Below the pieces are notes generated by a model. The model worked only from the letters and a program-made list of their open reading frames with translations. It searched no databases and was not told the origin of the DNA. Below, piece by piece: positions 15,991-24,882 of a stretch of 64,000 bases of DNA. How positions within the stretch are numbered: the stretch's first letter is position 1; each line of letters begins with the position of its first letter. The DNA is taken from assembly GCF_016907495.1 (NCBI RefSeq), contig NZ_JAFBCC010000001.1, positions 2,418,001-2,482,000 of the forward strand. The letters are read 5' to 3'. This DNA is from Arthrobacter tumbae. GTDB lineage: Bacteria > Actinomycetota > Actinomycetes > Actinomycetales > Micrococcaceae. Both the position numbers and the translations under genes were made by a program.

Positions 15991-16527
15991 TCAGCCCAGC
16001 GCACGCTCCAGTACGAAGTCCGTCTCGACATTCCGTCCAAGCTGAAACGTCTTTGCCCCTACACGCGTGAATCCGTGCTTCTCGTAGAAGCGGACGGCAC
16101 GGGCATTGCGGTCATTGGTGCCGAGCCAGATTCCTTCGGCACCGGTTCCCTTCGCAGCAATCTCCAGCGACGCTTCCATGAGGCGCGACGACGATCCCTG
16201 CCCGTGGTGCGACGGATGCACATAAAACTTGCTCAGCTCCACGGTGGGGAAAATCGAGAGCGAAGACCTCACCTGCTCGTCCTTGGGCAGCCCCTTGACC
16301 AGCGTGCTCCAGGCAAGAAGGTGCCCGTCCTCCCGCAGACATAACAGGATTTTGTCCGGGTCCGCGATGTGCTGGGTGAACCGCTCCTCGGAAAGCTCCG
16401 TTGCGATGAAATGTGCGATGTCGTCGGGATGCGATGTCGGCGGACAAGCGAGCGGGAAGGTGACGGCGGCGAGGGTGGCGAGGGGGCCGGCGTCGTTCGC
16501 GGTGGCATGGTCAATAACAACGGTCAC
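15991..16527 (-). CDS. GNAT-family N-acetyltransferase
   Basis: The 178-residue product has the acetyl-CoA motif HPSHHGQGSSSRLM (about 108-121) and the closing NARAVRFYEKHGFTRVG, both typical of GNAT enzymes that acetylate amines on small molecules or proteins. It starts at GTG 16527 inside the stop of the aztA gene (GTGA overlap), so it is translated with the zinc transporter ATPase. A functional link to zinc uptake is not obvious. Confidence 0.8.
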   Translation of the reverse strand: MTVVIDHATANDAGPLATLAAVTFPLACPPTSHPDDIAHFIATELSEERFTQHIADPDKILLCLREDGHLLAWSTLVKGLPKDEQVRSSLSIFPTVELSKFYVHPSHHGQGSSSRLMEASLEIAAKGTGAEGIWLGTNDRNARAVRFYEKHGFTRVGAKTFQLGRNVETDFVLERALG

Positions 16528-17195
16528 GGAGTCAGGGTAGCGCTGATTGCCGGCCGGGACATCGATCCCGTATCGGAAATGACGCGGCCGCCCTCAAGTG
16601 TGACTACCCGTTCTGCTCGTTCGATGTCCTCGGGTGAGTGGCTCGATTCGATGATCGTGACGCCACGCTGCAGTTCCTCGTCGACCGCCACTCGGATGAG
16701 CTGGTGTGCCGCTGTGTCCAGGCCGGCGGTGGGCTCGTCAAGGATGAGGATGTCCGCTTCCTGTGCGAGTCCTTGCGCAATGAGCGCCCGCTGCCGCTGC
16801 CCTCCGGAAAGTCCAGTGAGCTGCCGATCTGCGAGGTCCGAAATTCCCAGGCGTTCCATGGCGTCCCGCGCAATCCGGCGATCACGCGGACCAAGCGGCA
16901 GCAGCCAGGGCCGGTGAGGCCACCGTCCCATCTCGACCGCCTGGCGCACGGTGCTGGGAAGCGTCTCCGGGATCCGCGTGTGCTGGATGACAAAGGCCGG
17001 CCGGCTGCTGGTGGTGAGGAGCACCGAGCCGGACTGCGGCCTCAGTACGCCGGCAGCCAGCGCCAGCAGCGTCGACTTCCCGGACCCGTTGGTGCCCGTA
17101 ACCACCGTATGCACCCCGCGCTCGAACGTGAGAGTGAGGCCGCCAAGCGCCTGCCTGCCCGGATAGGCGTATCGAACACCGCTCACAATCACCAT
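16524..17195 (-). CDS. aztA: Zinc ABC transporter ATP-binding protein AztA
   Basis: The 223-residue product has Walker A GTNGSGKST (34-42), signature LSGGQRQR (about 129), Walker B ILILDEPTAG and a His in SSHS (H-loop). It belongs to the cluster that energises zinc and manganese uptake with ABC-3 permeases. Assignment as AztA rests on gene context: divergent from a permease, with a solute-binding protein and two AztD-like proteins. A Fur/Zur-like box lies between aztA and aztB. It overlaps the GNAT gene downstream. Confidence 0.8.
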   Translation of the reverse strand: MVIVSGVRYAYPGRQALGGLTLTFERGVHTVVTGTNGSGKSTLLALAAGVLRPQSGSVLLTTSSRPAFVIQHTRIPETLPSTVRQAVEMGRWPHRPWLLPLGPRDRRIARDAMERLGISDLADRQLTGLSGGQRQRALIAQGLAQEADILILDEPTAGLDTAAHQLIRVAVDEELQRGVTIIESSHSPEDIERAERVVTLEGGRVISDTGSMSRPAISATLTP

Positions 17196-17210
17196 GATTT
17201 CTCCTTATGT

Positions 17211-17230
17211 GCGAATCATTCTCATTATCA
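17211..17230. promoter_or_regulatory. Fur/Zur-like box between aztA and aztB
   Basis: The sequence GCGAATCATTCTCATTATCA, read on the other strand, has three hexamers close to the GATAAT array of Fur-family sites. It is centred in the 52-bp gap between the two divergent arms of a zinc-uptake locus, where the zinc regulator Zur would repress both. Confidence 0.6.
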
Positions 17231-17247
17231 ATATAGGATGAGTCGCG

Positions 17248-18114
17248 ATGGAATGGTTACTTGAGCCCCTGAGCGCGTCCTTCGTGCAGCGTGCCGTGAT
17301 CGGCGGCGTGCTGGTCGCTGTGTTCTGCGCGGTGGTCGGCATCTGGGTGGTGGTGCGGGGTATGGCGTTCCTCGGAGACGCGATGGCGCACGGGCTGCTG
17401 CCGGGAATCGCGATCGCGTCGCTGCTGGGCGGCAACCTGATCGTCGGCGCAGCGGTCAGTGCTGCGGCGACCGCTGCGGGCGTCTCGGTGATCACCAGGA
17501 ACCGGAGGGTCTCGCAGGATACGGCGATCGGGCTGCTGTTCGTCGTGATGCTCTCACTCGGGGTGATCCTCGTGTCTTCGGCCGGCACCTTTGCCGTGGA
17601 CCTGACCGGCACGCTGTTCGGAGACGTCCTCGCCGTCGCAATAGACGACATCCTGGTGCTCTCGATCGTCGGCGCCGTAGTCCTGGCCACTGCTGCCGTC
17701 CATCACCGCGCGTTCACCGCCGCCGCGTTCAATCAGCAGAAAGCCGCGAGCCTCGGCCTGCACCCTCGCCGCACGCACTTCGTCCTGCTGTGCCTGATCA
17801 CCTTGGCGGTAGCGGCATCGTTTCAGGTGGTCGGCACGCTTCTCGTCTTCGGCCTCCTTATCGCTCCGCCGGCCGCAGCGCTGGTCTGGGCGAAATCCAT
17901 CCGCACAGCGATGGTCCTCGGGTCCGTTCTCGGCGCCGGCAGCGTCGTGGTCGGCTTGTGGATCTCCTGGTACGCCTCCACCGCGGCCGGAGCCACCATC
18001 GCACTCGTCGCCGCCCTGTCCTACTTCGTCTCCGCGCTCGCCCACGGACTCCTCAACCAGGCACGAACCGCTCCCTCCTTAGAAACGGAACTTCAGCCCA
18101 GTGCATCGAACTAA
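17248..18114 (+). CDS. aztB: Zinc ABC transporter permease AztB
   Basis: The 288-residue product is an ABC-3 family permease with about eight hydrophobic helices. It has the family's RGMAFLGDAMAHGLLPG, the loop that touches the ATPase, and LLIAPPAAAL near helix 6. It imports zinc into the cytoplasm with AztA and the lipoprotein AztC. The ATG at 17248 follows AGGATGAG. The next gene, aztD1, starts 14 bp before its end. Confidence 0.85.
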   Translation: MEWLLEPLSASFVQRAVIGGVLVAVFCAVVGIWVVVRGMAFLGDAMAHGLLPGIAIASLLGGNLIVGAAVSAAATAAGVSVITRNRRVSQDTAIGLLFVVMLSLGVILVSSAGTFAVDLTGTLFGDVLAVAIDDILVLSIVGAVVLATAAVHHRAFTAAAFNQQKAASLGLHPRRTHFVLLCLITLAVAASFQVVGTLLVFGLLIAPPAAALVWAKSIRTAMVLGSVLGAGSVVVGLWISWYASTAAGATIALVAALSYFVSALAHGLLNQARTAPSLETELQPSASN

Positions 18115-19318
18115 GACCCCTCTCCTCCTGCTTGGCCTGCTCCCGCTGCTCGCAGCATGCGCAACGCCCGACGCCGGTACCCAGCCCGACGCCGGCAGCC
18201 AGACTCCTGCTGAAACGGCACCTCACGGCTACATCGCCGGAGCGCAGGAAAACTCTGAGCCGCAGACCGGGCTGCTCACCCTTGACCGCGAAACCGGCGA
18301 AGCCCAGCTGCTCTCACTCCTGACGGAAGAAACCGTCGACGCCGGCACCTTCGGCCCCGTCAGTACGGTCCACCAGGACGGCCGCTACACCTTCATCACC
18401 ACCGACGATGGCATGGATGTGTTCGACACCGGTGCCTGGACCGTCGCCCACGGAGACCACGACCATTACTACAGCGCCGAGCCCGGCGTCGTCGGCACAC
18501 TGGAACTCGAAGACCCGGGAGCCGTTGCCGGCAACGGCTCGGTGATTGCCGTGTTCTCCGATTCGGAGGGGTACGCCTCCCTCTACCTGAGGGAGGATCT
18601 GGACGCCGGCAGGATCGTCGAGACCGGACGCATCACCACCAGCCCGCACCGCGGAGTCGCGGTTCCCTTCGAGGACTTCTTCCTCGTCAGCGTGGCAGGG
18701 GCGGACGGAATTCCCGACGGCGTCGAAGTGCGGAATCTCGACGACCAGACAGTGCTCCCCAAGGCACGTTGCCCCGGGCTAAGTGCGCATGCGCAGACGC
18801 GTGCCGGCGTCGTCTTCTCCTGCACAGACGGCGCGCTGTTGATAACGGAGGACGACGGCGCGTTTGCAGCCGAGCATATCCCGTACCCCGCGGACGCTTC
18901 AGCCGAGCCCGCAGACACGCTGAACCACCGCCCCGGTTCCAACGAGCTTGCGGGTCCCGCTGGCGACACCGGGGTCTGGCATCTCGACGTCTCGGAGCGG
19001 GTATGGACGTTCCTTGAGACACCCGTTCCGGTGGTCGCCGCGTCGGCAGTAGGAGGAGACACACAGCGCGTTCTCGCCGTGAGTACCGACGGCTCCCTGC
19101 TGTCCCTCAATCCTGAATCCGGCGCAGTCCTCAACCAGGTTCCGCTGCTGGAACACGTCGAGGATTCGGTGCCCCAGCTCCGCATCGACACGTCCCGTGC
19201 CTACGTGAGTGATCCGAACGGCTCGACGGTGTACGAGATCGACTACGCCGACGGCCTCCGCGTTGCCCGAAGCTTCGACGTTCCGTCCGCCGACTTTCTG
19301 CTGGAGACCGGACTGTGA
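18101..19318 (+). CDS. aztD: Zinc metallochaperone AztD-like lipoprotein, copy 1
   Basis: The product is an exported lipoprotein: a hydrophobic signal ends LLAAC with Cys20 as the lipid site. The rest has repeated beta-blade strands as in a propeller. Residues 117-124 are HGDHDHYY, a His/Asp cluster characteristic of AztD, which delivers zinc to AztC. Start is GTG 18101, overlapping aztB; the aztC start overlaps this gene's stop (GTGA). The gene order aztB-aztD-aztC-aztD differs from the simple aztABCD order. Confidence 0.8.
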   Translation: MHRTKTPLLLLGLLPLLAACATPDAGTQPDAGSQTPAETAPHGYIAGAQENSEPQTGLLTLDRETGEAQLLSLLTEETVDAGTFGPVSTVHQDGRYTFITTDDGMDVFDTGAWTVAHGDHDHYYSAEPGVVGTLELEDPGAVAGNGSVIAVFSDSEGYASLYLREDLDAGRIVETGRITTSPHRGVAVPFEDFFLVSVAGADGIPDGVEVRNLDDQTVLPKARCPGLSAHAQTRAGVVFSCTDGALLITEDDGAFAAEHIPYPADASAEPADTLNHRPGSNELAGPAGDTGVWHLDVSERVWTFLETPVPVVAASAVGGDTQRVLAVSTDGSLLSLNPESGAVLNQVPLLEHVEDSVPQLRIDTSRAYVSDPNGSTVYEIDYADGLRVARSFDVPSADFLLETGL

Positions 19319-20256
19319 GGCGCGCGCTCACCGCCGCAGCGCTTGTCCTCGCAACCGGATTGAGCGGATGCTCCGCCGCCGCCGCGGACCGGCCCACCGT
19401 CGTCGTCACCACCAACATTCTGGGCGATATCACCCGCAACCTCATCGGGAACCAGGCCGAGGTCGTCGTTCTCATGGAATCGAACGCAGACCCGCACTCC
19501 TTCGGGATTTCGGCCCAGCAGGCGGCCCAGATCGAGAACGCCGACCTCATCATCTCCAACGGCGCAGGGCTCGAGGAGGGCGTGCTCAACCATGTCGAAG
19601 CAGCCGCCGCGCAGGGCGTGCCTGCTATTGAGGCCATGGACGCCATCGAGCCGATCACTTTCACCCACGACGACGACGGCACTACCTCCCACAGCGCCAC
19701 TGACGGCGACGGCGGCACTACCGACGATCCCCACTTCTGGACCGACCCCGGCCGGGTGGCCCGGGCGTCCCAGGCGCTTGCCGACGGAATTATCGAGCAC
19801 GTGGACGGTGTGGACGAAGGCCTCGTCCGCAAGCAAACCGCCGCATACCGTACGAAACTCAGCGTGCTTGAAACCTCCATGGAGGACAGCTTCGCCACGA
19901 TTCCCGGGGACAGGCGCAAGCTCATCACAAACCACCATGTGTTCGGTTACCTCGCCCAGCGGTTCGGGTTCGACGTCATCGGCGCAGTGATTCCGAGCGG
20001 AACCACGCTGGCCTCGCCGAGCTCGTCGGACCTTGATGACCTAACCGGGAAAATCCGGAACGCGGGCGTCGTCGCGATTTTCGCGGACTCCTCCCAGTCG
20101 CAACGGCTTGCCGAAGTGCTTGCCGCAGAGGTGGGCACTGATATCGACGTGGTCCCGCTGTTCACAGAATCCCTCGGCGTTGAAGGTTCGGGCGCCGACA
20201 CCTATCTCGACATGATGCGCGCCAACACCGAACGCATCGCTGCAGCACTGTCATGA
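19315..20256 (+). CDS. aztC: Zinc ABC transporter substrate-binding lipoprotein AztC
   Basis: A lipoprotein signal (ATGLSGC, lipid Cys19) is followed by a cluster A-I metal-binding protein fold. Candidate zinc ligands are the His of DPHSF, of DDPHFWTDP and of NHHVFGYL, plus a late Asp (IFADSSQS). A His/Asp-poor acidic loop (about 115-140, THDDDGTTSHSATDGDGG) replaces the long His loop of ZnuA. It starts at GTG 19315, overlapping aztD1. Its last codons and stop lie in the first copy of a 16-bp tandem repeat. Confidence 0.85.
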   Translation: MRRALTAAALVLATGLSGCSAAAADRPTVVVTTNILGDITRNLIGNQAEVVVLMESNADPHSFGISAQQAAQIENADLIISNGAGLEEGVLNHVEAAAAQGVPAIEAMDAIEPITFTHDDDGTTSHSATDGDGGTTDDPHFWTDPGRVARASQALADGIIEHVDGVDEGLVRKQTAAYRTKLSVLETSMEDSFATIPGDRRKLITNHHVFGYLAQRFGFDVIGAVIPSGTTLASPSSSDLDDLTGKIRNAGVVAIFADSSQSQRLAEVLAAEVGTDIDVVPLFTESLGVEGSGADTYLDMMRANTERIAAALS

Positions 20257-20324
20257 ATCAGCACTGTCATGAATCAGCACTGTCATGAATCAGCACTGTC
20301 ATGAATCAGCACTGTCATGAATCA
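20245..20324. repeat. Perfect tandem repeat, 5 x 16 bp
   Basis: GCACTGTCATGAATCA is repeated five times without a mismatch (20245, 20261, 20277, 20293, 20309). The first copy encodes the last residues and stop of AztC. Each copy contains a TGA overlapping an ATG (ATGA). Since 16 is not a multiple of 3, changes in copy number change the reading frame and the spacing to aztD2. Identity of all copies suggests recent expansion by slippage. Confidence 0.95.
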
Positions 20325-20343
20325 CCCACCGAAAGGAATACCC

Positions 20344-21585
20344 ATGCATCACCGCTCCAAACCCGCCCGCTTCACCTTCGCCCAATCCAGACCCGCCCAC
20401 TTTGCCACGGCGCTCGCGGTCACGGGCCTTGTACTCACCGGCTGCGGAACCAACCCCGAACCGGCAGCAACGGGTGCCGCCGACGCCGCAGTAACCGTCG
20501 CTGAACCCACACCGCGCCTAGTCACCACGTACGACGGCGGCATCCAGGTGCTCGACGGTGAAACGTTCGAGGTGCTCGGCGACTTCCCGCTGGATGGCTT
20601 CAACCGGATCAATCCGGCCGGCGATGGACGACACGTCATCATCTCGACCGCCGAAGGCTTCGAGGTGGTCGATACCGGCGCCTGGACCGACGGCGGCATT
20701 TCCTACGCTGAGGAACCGATGATGACGGACATCGCCTTCCCCACGAGCAAACCCGGCCACGTGGTCCGCCACGACGGCAAGACCATCCTCTTCAGTGACG
20801 GAACCGGCGAAGTGATGGTCTTCGAATCCAGCGACCTCGCCGAAGGCCAGCCGGAGGTCGAGACCTACTCGGCGGAGGAAGCGCACCATGGTGTCGCCGT
20901 CGAGCTTTCCAGTGGTGAACTGGTGCTCACGCTCGGCAACGAGGAAGAGCGCCCGGGCATCGTGGTGTTCGACGAAAATGGCGAGGAAATCGCCCGCAAC
21001 GAGGATTGCCCGGGTGTACACGGTGAAGCGACGGCCGCAGGCGAGGCCGTAGTGATCGGCTGCGAGACCGGCGTCCTCATCTACGCGGACGGCGAGATCA
21101 CCAAACTGGACAGCCCCACCGAGTACGGCCGGATCGGCAATCAGGCCGGCTCCGAGGAATCGGTCATCACGCTCGGCGACTACAAGCAGGATCCCGACGC
21201 CGAACTTGAGCGCCCCGAAACGGTCTCGCTGATCAACACCGAGACCAGTGACCTCACCCTGGTTGACATCGGTACCAGCTACAGCTTCCGGTCGCTGGCC
21301 CGCGGTCCGCACGGTGAAGGGCTGGTCCTGGGAACAGACGGCTCGCTGCACGTGATCGACCCCGACACCGCCGAAGTGACCAACAGTTTCCCGGTGATCG
21401 GCGAGTGGGAGGAACCGCTCGAATGGCAGCAGCCGCGGCCCACGCTCTTTGTCGAAGACCACACCGCCTACATCACCGACCCGTCAACCAACACCATCCA
21501 TGCAGTTGACGTGGAATCCGGGGAAACCACCGGAACCGGTGAAGTGGAGCACACTCCGAACGAGCTGACCGCCGTCACCGGATGA
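20344..21585 (+). CDS. AztD-like lipoprotein, copy 2, without the His cluster
   Basis: The ATG at 20344 has GAAAGGA at the right distance, so I prefer it to the frame's earlier ATG at 20317, which lies in the tandem repeat. The 413-residue product has a signal ending VLTGC (lipid Cys34) and the same propeller and DTGAW context as copy 1. Where copy 1 has HGDHDHYY it has a sequence with no such cluster (after DTGAW comes TDGGISYAEEPMM). Another His pattern occurs near AEEAHHGVAVEL. It is probably a diverged partner rather than a second identical chaperone. Confidence 0.75.
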   Translation: MHHRSKPARFTFAQSRPAHFATALAVTGLVLTGCGTNPEPAATGAADAAVTVAEPTPRLVTTYDGGIQVLDGETFEVLGDFPLDGFNRINPAGDGRHVIISTAEGFEVVDTGAWTDGGISYAEEPMMTDIAFPTSKPGHVVRHDGKTILFSDGTGEVMVFESSDLAEGQPEVETYSAEEAHHGVAVELSSGELVLTLGNEEERPGIVVFDENGEEIARNEDCPGVHGEATAAGEAVVIGCETGVLIYADGEITKLDSPTEYGRIGNQAGSEESVITLGDYKQDPDAELERPETVSLINTETSDLTLVDIGTSYSFRSLARGPHGEGLVLGTDGSLHVIDPDTAEVTNSFPVIGEWEEPLEWQQPRPTLFVEDHTAYITDPSTNTIHAVDVESGETTGTGEVEHTPNELTAVTG

Positions 21586-21601
21586 GCTGAGCAAGCTGAA
21601 G

Positions 21602-21635
21602 GACCCCATCGCTGTGATTGATCAGCGGCGGGGTC
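21602..21635 (+). terminator. Terminator-like hairpin after aztD2
   Basis: GACCCCATCGCTG and CAGCGGCGGGGTC pair with two mismatches over 13 positions and are followed by CTTTCG. It is 17 bp past the stop of the azt operon. Confidence 0.6.
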
Positions 21636-21714
21636 TTTCGCGGTCCCACGGCCCGGTCCTGTCGCTGACCCACGGCCGCACGCTGGCTTAGGATCGAAGG
21701 ACCGCCTCTGAGCT

Positions 21715-22809
21715 GTGCCGATGCTCACGCGTACTGACCGTCCGGAAGGCTGGGATGCACGTGTTCCCTCGAACCGCGCACGCTGTCGGTGCGCCCTCCC
21801 GGCGTTTCCTCACCGTCGTTTCGGTGCCGTCTTGGTGGCGGCACTGATTCCGCTGGCACTTTTCGGACTGTCCGACGACGGCGGCACCGCCAACCTTGTC
21901 GGCTGGACTCTGCCGCTGGTGCGCGTGCTGGTGCACCTCACGAGCCTGACAGCGATCGCACTGCTCTGCGTCGGCGTACTCTTGCCTGCGGGCGACTTAC
22001 CCGCCGACGGCTCACCCGCCGAGGACTCACCCGCCGACAACGCCGGTTCGGAAAATCTTTCGCCATTGGCCGTGCGGCTCGGCAGGCGGGGGAGTGTGGC
22101 GGCGCTGGCCGCCGTCGTCGTTTGTGGGGTGTTCCTGCTGTGGACCTATTTTGAGGTATTGGGAGAGGGGCCGCTGCAGGGGGCAGGATTCGCTGACTTC
22201 GGGGTCTTTCTGGACCAGCTCGCGTCAGGGCGTGCGCTGATCGCGCAGATCGGATTCCTGCTGGCCAGTGCGGTCACGGCATGGGTTGCACGGACTTCCA
22301 CTGCGCTGAAGATGGCACTGTTCCTGGCCGTTGCGGGTACCACTACGCTGGCCCTCGGCGGTCACGCCGCTTCTGAGTCCGGGCACGGCCTCGCGATGTT
22401 CAGCATGACCGGGCACATTGCGGCAGCGTCAGTGTGGGTCGGCGGGCTCGCGGGCCTCGGATGGCTAGCGCTTCACCGGAACGACGAGCTGCACACCGCG
22501 GTGAAGCGGTTCAGCCGCCTCGCGCTGATCTGCGCGGCGGTGGTCACTGTCAGCGGCGTGGTCAGTGCGGTCGTGCGGGTGCCGGACCTTGCTGCACTGC
22601 CCGGTTCCCTGTACGGCTTGGTGCTGTTGTTGAAGGTGGTCGTGCTGGGAGGGTTGATCGGGATCGGGGCGTTGCACCGTCGTCGTCTGCTTGCCGGAAC
22701 CTCCTTCAGCAGGGGCGACTTCGGAAAGCTGGCCGCCGGTGAACTGGTGGTGATGGGTGTCGCTTATGGTTTGGCCGTTGCGCTGGTGGGGCTTGAGCCG
22801 CCGCTGTAA
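21715..22809 (+). CDS. CopD-family membrane protein
   Basis: About eight hydrophobic segments, with the conserved HVGLxxx-like region represented by SMTGHIAAASVWVGGLAGLGWLALHR and later VSGVVSAVVRVPDL. This matches the copper resistance D family, integral membrane proteins linked to copper transport across the membrane. The frame begins at GTG 21715, but the first 35 residues are unusual and a later start is possible; a TAGGAT -10-like element is at 21688. An acidic, Pro/Asp-rich loop (PADGSPAEDSPADN) lies between helices 2 and 3. Confidence 0.75.
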   Translation: MPMLTRTDRPEGWDARVPSNRARCRCALPAFPHRRFGAVLVAALIPLALFGLSDDGGTANLVGWTLPLVRVLVHLTSLTAIALLCVGVLLPAGDLPADGSPAEDSPADNAGSENLSPLAVRLGRRGSVAALAAVVVCGVFLLWTYFEVLGEGPLQGAGFADFGVFLDQLASGRALIAQIGFLLASAVTAWVARTSTALKMALFLAVAGTTTLALGGHAASESGHGLAMFSMTGHIAAASVWVGGLAGLGWLALHRNDELHTAVKRFSRLALICAAVVTVSGVVSAVVRVPDLAALPGSLYGLVLLLKVVVLGGLIGIGALHRRRLLAGTSFSRGDFGKLAAGELVVMGVAYGLAVALVGLEPPL

Positions 22810-22850
22810 ACCTGGTCCATTCGGGGCTCGCACGTCCGGAAGGCCAGCGC

Positions 22851-23507
22851 TCAGGGTGCAACCGCGTGGCCGAGGATGTGCGCGACGCGCGGCGCCAGCG
22901 GCTGAACTGAGAACCCGAAGCGCTTGTTGTCGCTGACGTCGAACCCGGCGGCGATGATCGATTTCAACGTGTCCCGGTTGGGGTGGCAGCCGCCGGCAGC
23001 CCGTTGCCACAGGGGCGTCATCACGTCCTCGACGGCAGCGAGGACTTTCCGGTCGGAGCGGACGTGCTCGTAGAAGGCCAGAATCCCGCCCGGGCGCAGA
23101 ACCCTGCGCGCCTCCGCCAGTGCCACACCCTGGTCCGAAACGCTGCACAATACGAGGCTCGCGACCACTGCGTCCGCACTGCCATCCACCGCCGGAATAC
23201 TCTCCGCCGTGCCGGTGACCACCCGAATGGGAACGGAAACAGCGGACGCCCGGCGCCTGGCGAGTGCCCTGAGGTAATCGTCGGGTTCCACCGCCAGAAC
23301 CTCGGTGACCGTGCGCGGATAGTGTGCGAAATTCGATCCGTCACCGGCTCCGATTTCCACAATCCTGCCGGTCAGGCCCGCCAGGAGTGCGCGGCGGTGT
23401 TCGTCGGCGCCCCTGCGGTTCATCCCCTCGACCGCCCGTGCATAGGCGCGGGCAAATCGGGGATGCTGCAGTTCGGCGGGTCCTGGCTGTGAATCCGGAA
23501 CGGTCAT
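22851..23507 (-). CDS. SAM-dependent methyltransferase
   Basis: The 218-residue product has motif I IVEIGAGDGSNFAHYP (about 50-64), an acidic VEPDD, and a later SLVLCSVSD and RVLRPGG, typical of class I methyltransferases of the UbiE/METTL7-like kind. The start follows GTGGAGGACC. It is on the same strand as the matrixin gene upstream, 131 bp away. Substrate unknown. Confidence 0.75.
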   Translation of the reverse strand: MTVPDSQPGPAELQHPRFARAYARAVEGMNRRGADEHRRALLAGLTGRIVEIGAGDGSNFAHYPRTVTEVLAVEPDDYLRALARRRASAVSVPIRVVTGTAESIPAVDGSADAVVASLVLCSVSDQGVALAEARRVLRPGGILAFYEHVRSDRKVLAAVEDVMTPLWQRAAGGCHPNRDTLKSIIAAGFDVSDNKRFGFSVQPLAPRVAHILGHAVAP

Positions 23508-23638
23508 CGCGGTCCTCCACCGTGTTCAGCCGGCCGGAACGCCGGCATCGTTCCCAACTCTGGGGGTGCACCGCTCCGCCGTCAAGGACCGCGAGGGTCA
23601 CCGTCGTCGGGCTGTTGGGTCGCACGGCCAGACGACAA

Positions 23639-24682
23639 TCAGAGCTCCGGTACGCACGGCCCCGCTCCGAGCTTCGCGAGACCGGCGAGGTCTCCATCAG
23701 CAAGGGTGGTTCGGCCGTCATTTTCCTCGTACATCAACTGGTTCGGGTCATCCACGTGGTCGAGGCCGAGCACGTGCGCCAGCTCATGGATGACGATGGC
23801 CCGAACGTGGTCGCGCCCGCTCTGGTAACCCAGGATCTCGGTCATGGCAGGCGCATCGAGCATTACCTGACCGGCCACGAGGACAATGGGTTTGTCCGGA
23901 CGCTGAGCCACCTCACTACCGCCAAGCCCCGCTGTGGGACCCGCAAGATCCGGCACCTCGGCCGGGCTGGTCCACGTTATGAGGATCGGTGCCCAACGCT
24001 TGCCGTACAGCTCGGGCTGATACGAGTTGCGGCTCTCAGGGCTTGGAGCTTCGGTTGTTGGTCCGTCGAAGACGAAGGTAAACCCGGTCGCGGCAGCCAC
24101 CTCGGCAACGGCCTCCTGAACGATCCCCTCGGTTCCGGCCGGCGCAAAATCGGGACGGACTACGTAATGCACGGGCCGACACGGATCATAGGCGACGAAT
24201 TCCTGCAGGAGGCCCGGGTAGTCAAAGAGCTTGTACTGAGCTGAACCGGTCGACGGCGGCGGGGTGCCCAAGGGCATGGCCGATGCTTCAACCCCACGCG
24301 GCGGCACATTGGACCAGGGGAGGTGCGGAAGTACATCGGGGAAGATGTCACGTTCGAAGACCGTGGGAGTCAGGTAGAGCGCAACGACAAATGCGATGAG
24401 CGCTGCAGTGCGGACCCGCAACTTGAAGCTCGAAGACCGCGGACGACGGCGGCGGCGCGTCTTTGGCGCACGCATCCCGCCGTTTTCAGCCGCGTAGGCA
24501 CGGAGCTGTTCGTTGAGCGCTTCTTCAAGCGCCCATTGCGGGACGCGTCCCGAGCCGGATTGCCGCAGCCCGCCCGACGACGGCGGCACTGACGACGGCG
24601 GACTAAATGGCGACGACGGCGGCCCGAAGGGCGACGGCGGCACATCGTCTTTTCGGGACCACTCGCGATCCAATACCCCCAT
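23639..24682 (-). CDS. Membrane-anchored matrixin-type zinc metalloprotease
   Basis: The C-terminal region has HELAHVLGLDH, the HExxHxxGxxH zinc motif of metzincins, followed by DDPNQLMY, the Met-turn. Residues about 1-75 are Pro/Ser-rich and basic and face the cytoplasm; a single hydrophobic helix (about 92-108) anchors the protein, so the protease domain is outside. The Ser/Pro repeats near the start (PPSSPFSPPSSVPPSS) are low-complexity. It may cleave extracytoplasmic proteins; no substrate is suggested by neighbours. Confidence 0.8.
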   Translation of the reverse strand: MGVLDREWSRKDDVPPSPFGPPSSPFSPPSSVPPSSGGLRQSGSGRVPQWALEEALNEQLRAYAAENGGMRAPKTRRRRRPRSSSFKLRVRTAALIAFVVALYLTPTVFERDIFPDVLPHLPWSNVPPRGVEASAMPLGTPPPSTGSAQYKLFDYPGLLQEFVAYDPCRPVHYVVRPDFAPAGTEGIVQEAVAEVAAATGFTFVFDGPTTEAPSPESRNSYQPELYGKRWAPILITWTSPAEVPDLAGPTAGLGGSEVAQRPDKPIVLVAGQVMLDAPAMTEILGYQSGRDHVRAIVIHELAHVLGLDHVDDPNQLMYEENDGRTTLADGDLAGLAKLGAGPCVPEL

Positions 24683-24882
24683 GTGTGTCCCTTCCTTTTA
24701 GGGCAGACCTTCCCAGAATCAGTTTCCCTTGCGGACTGTGGTTACTCTCTTGTTTTGGGCCAATCCTGCTGAAAAGCTGCGCGGCGGCAACGGCCGAATC
24801 CCTAATGGCGGACACCTCGTTGGAATGCTCAGCGGTTTCGTGGTGTTGCGAAGGACAAGACACCCAACGAAAAGGAGCGGTT

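Noticed and set aside
20245..20324. Possible CRISPR-like array
   Set aside because: The five 16-bp repeats follow each other with no spacers, and no cas gene is present.
24607..24882. N-terminal extension of the NAD(P)-binding gene
   Set aside because: ATG 24883 follows AAAAGGAG and directly begins the Rossmann motif.
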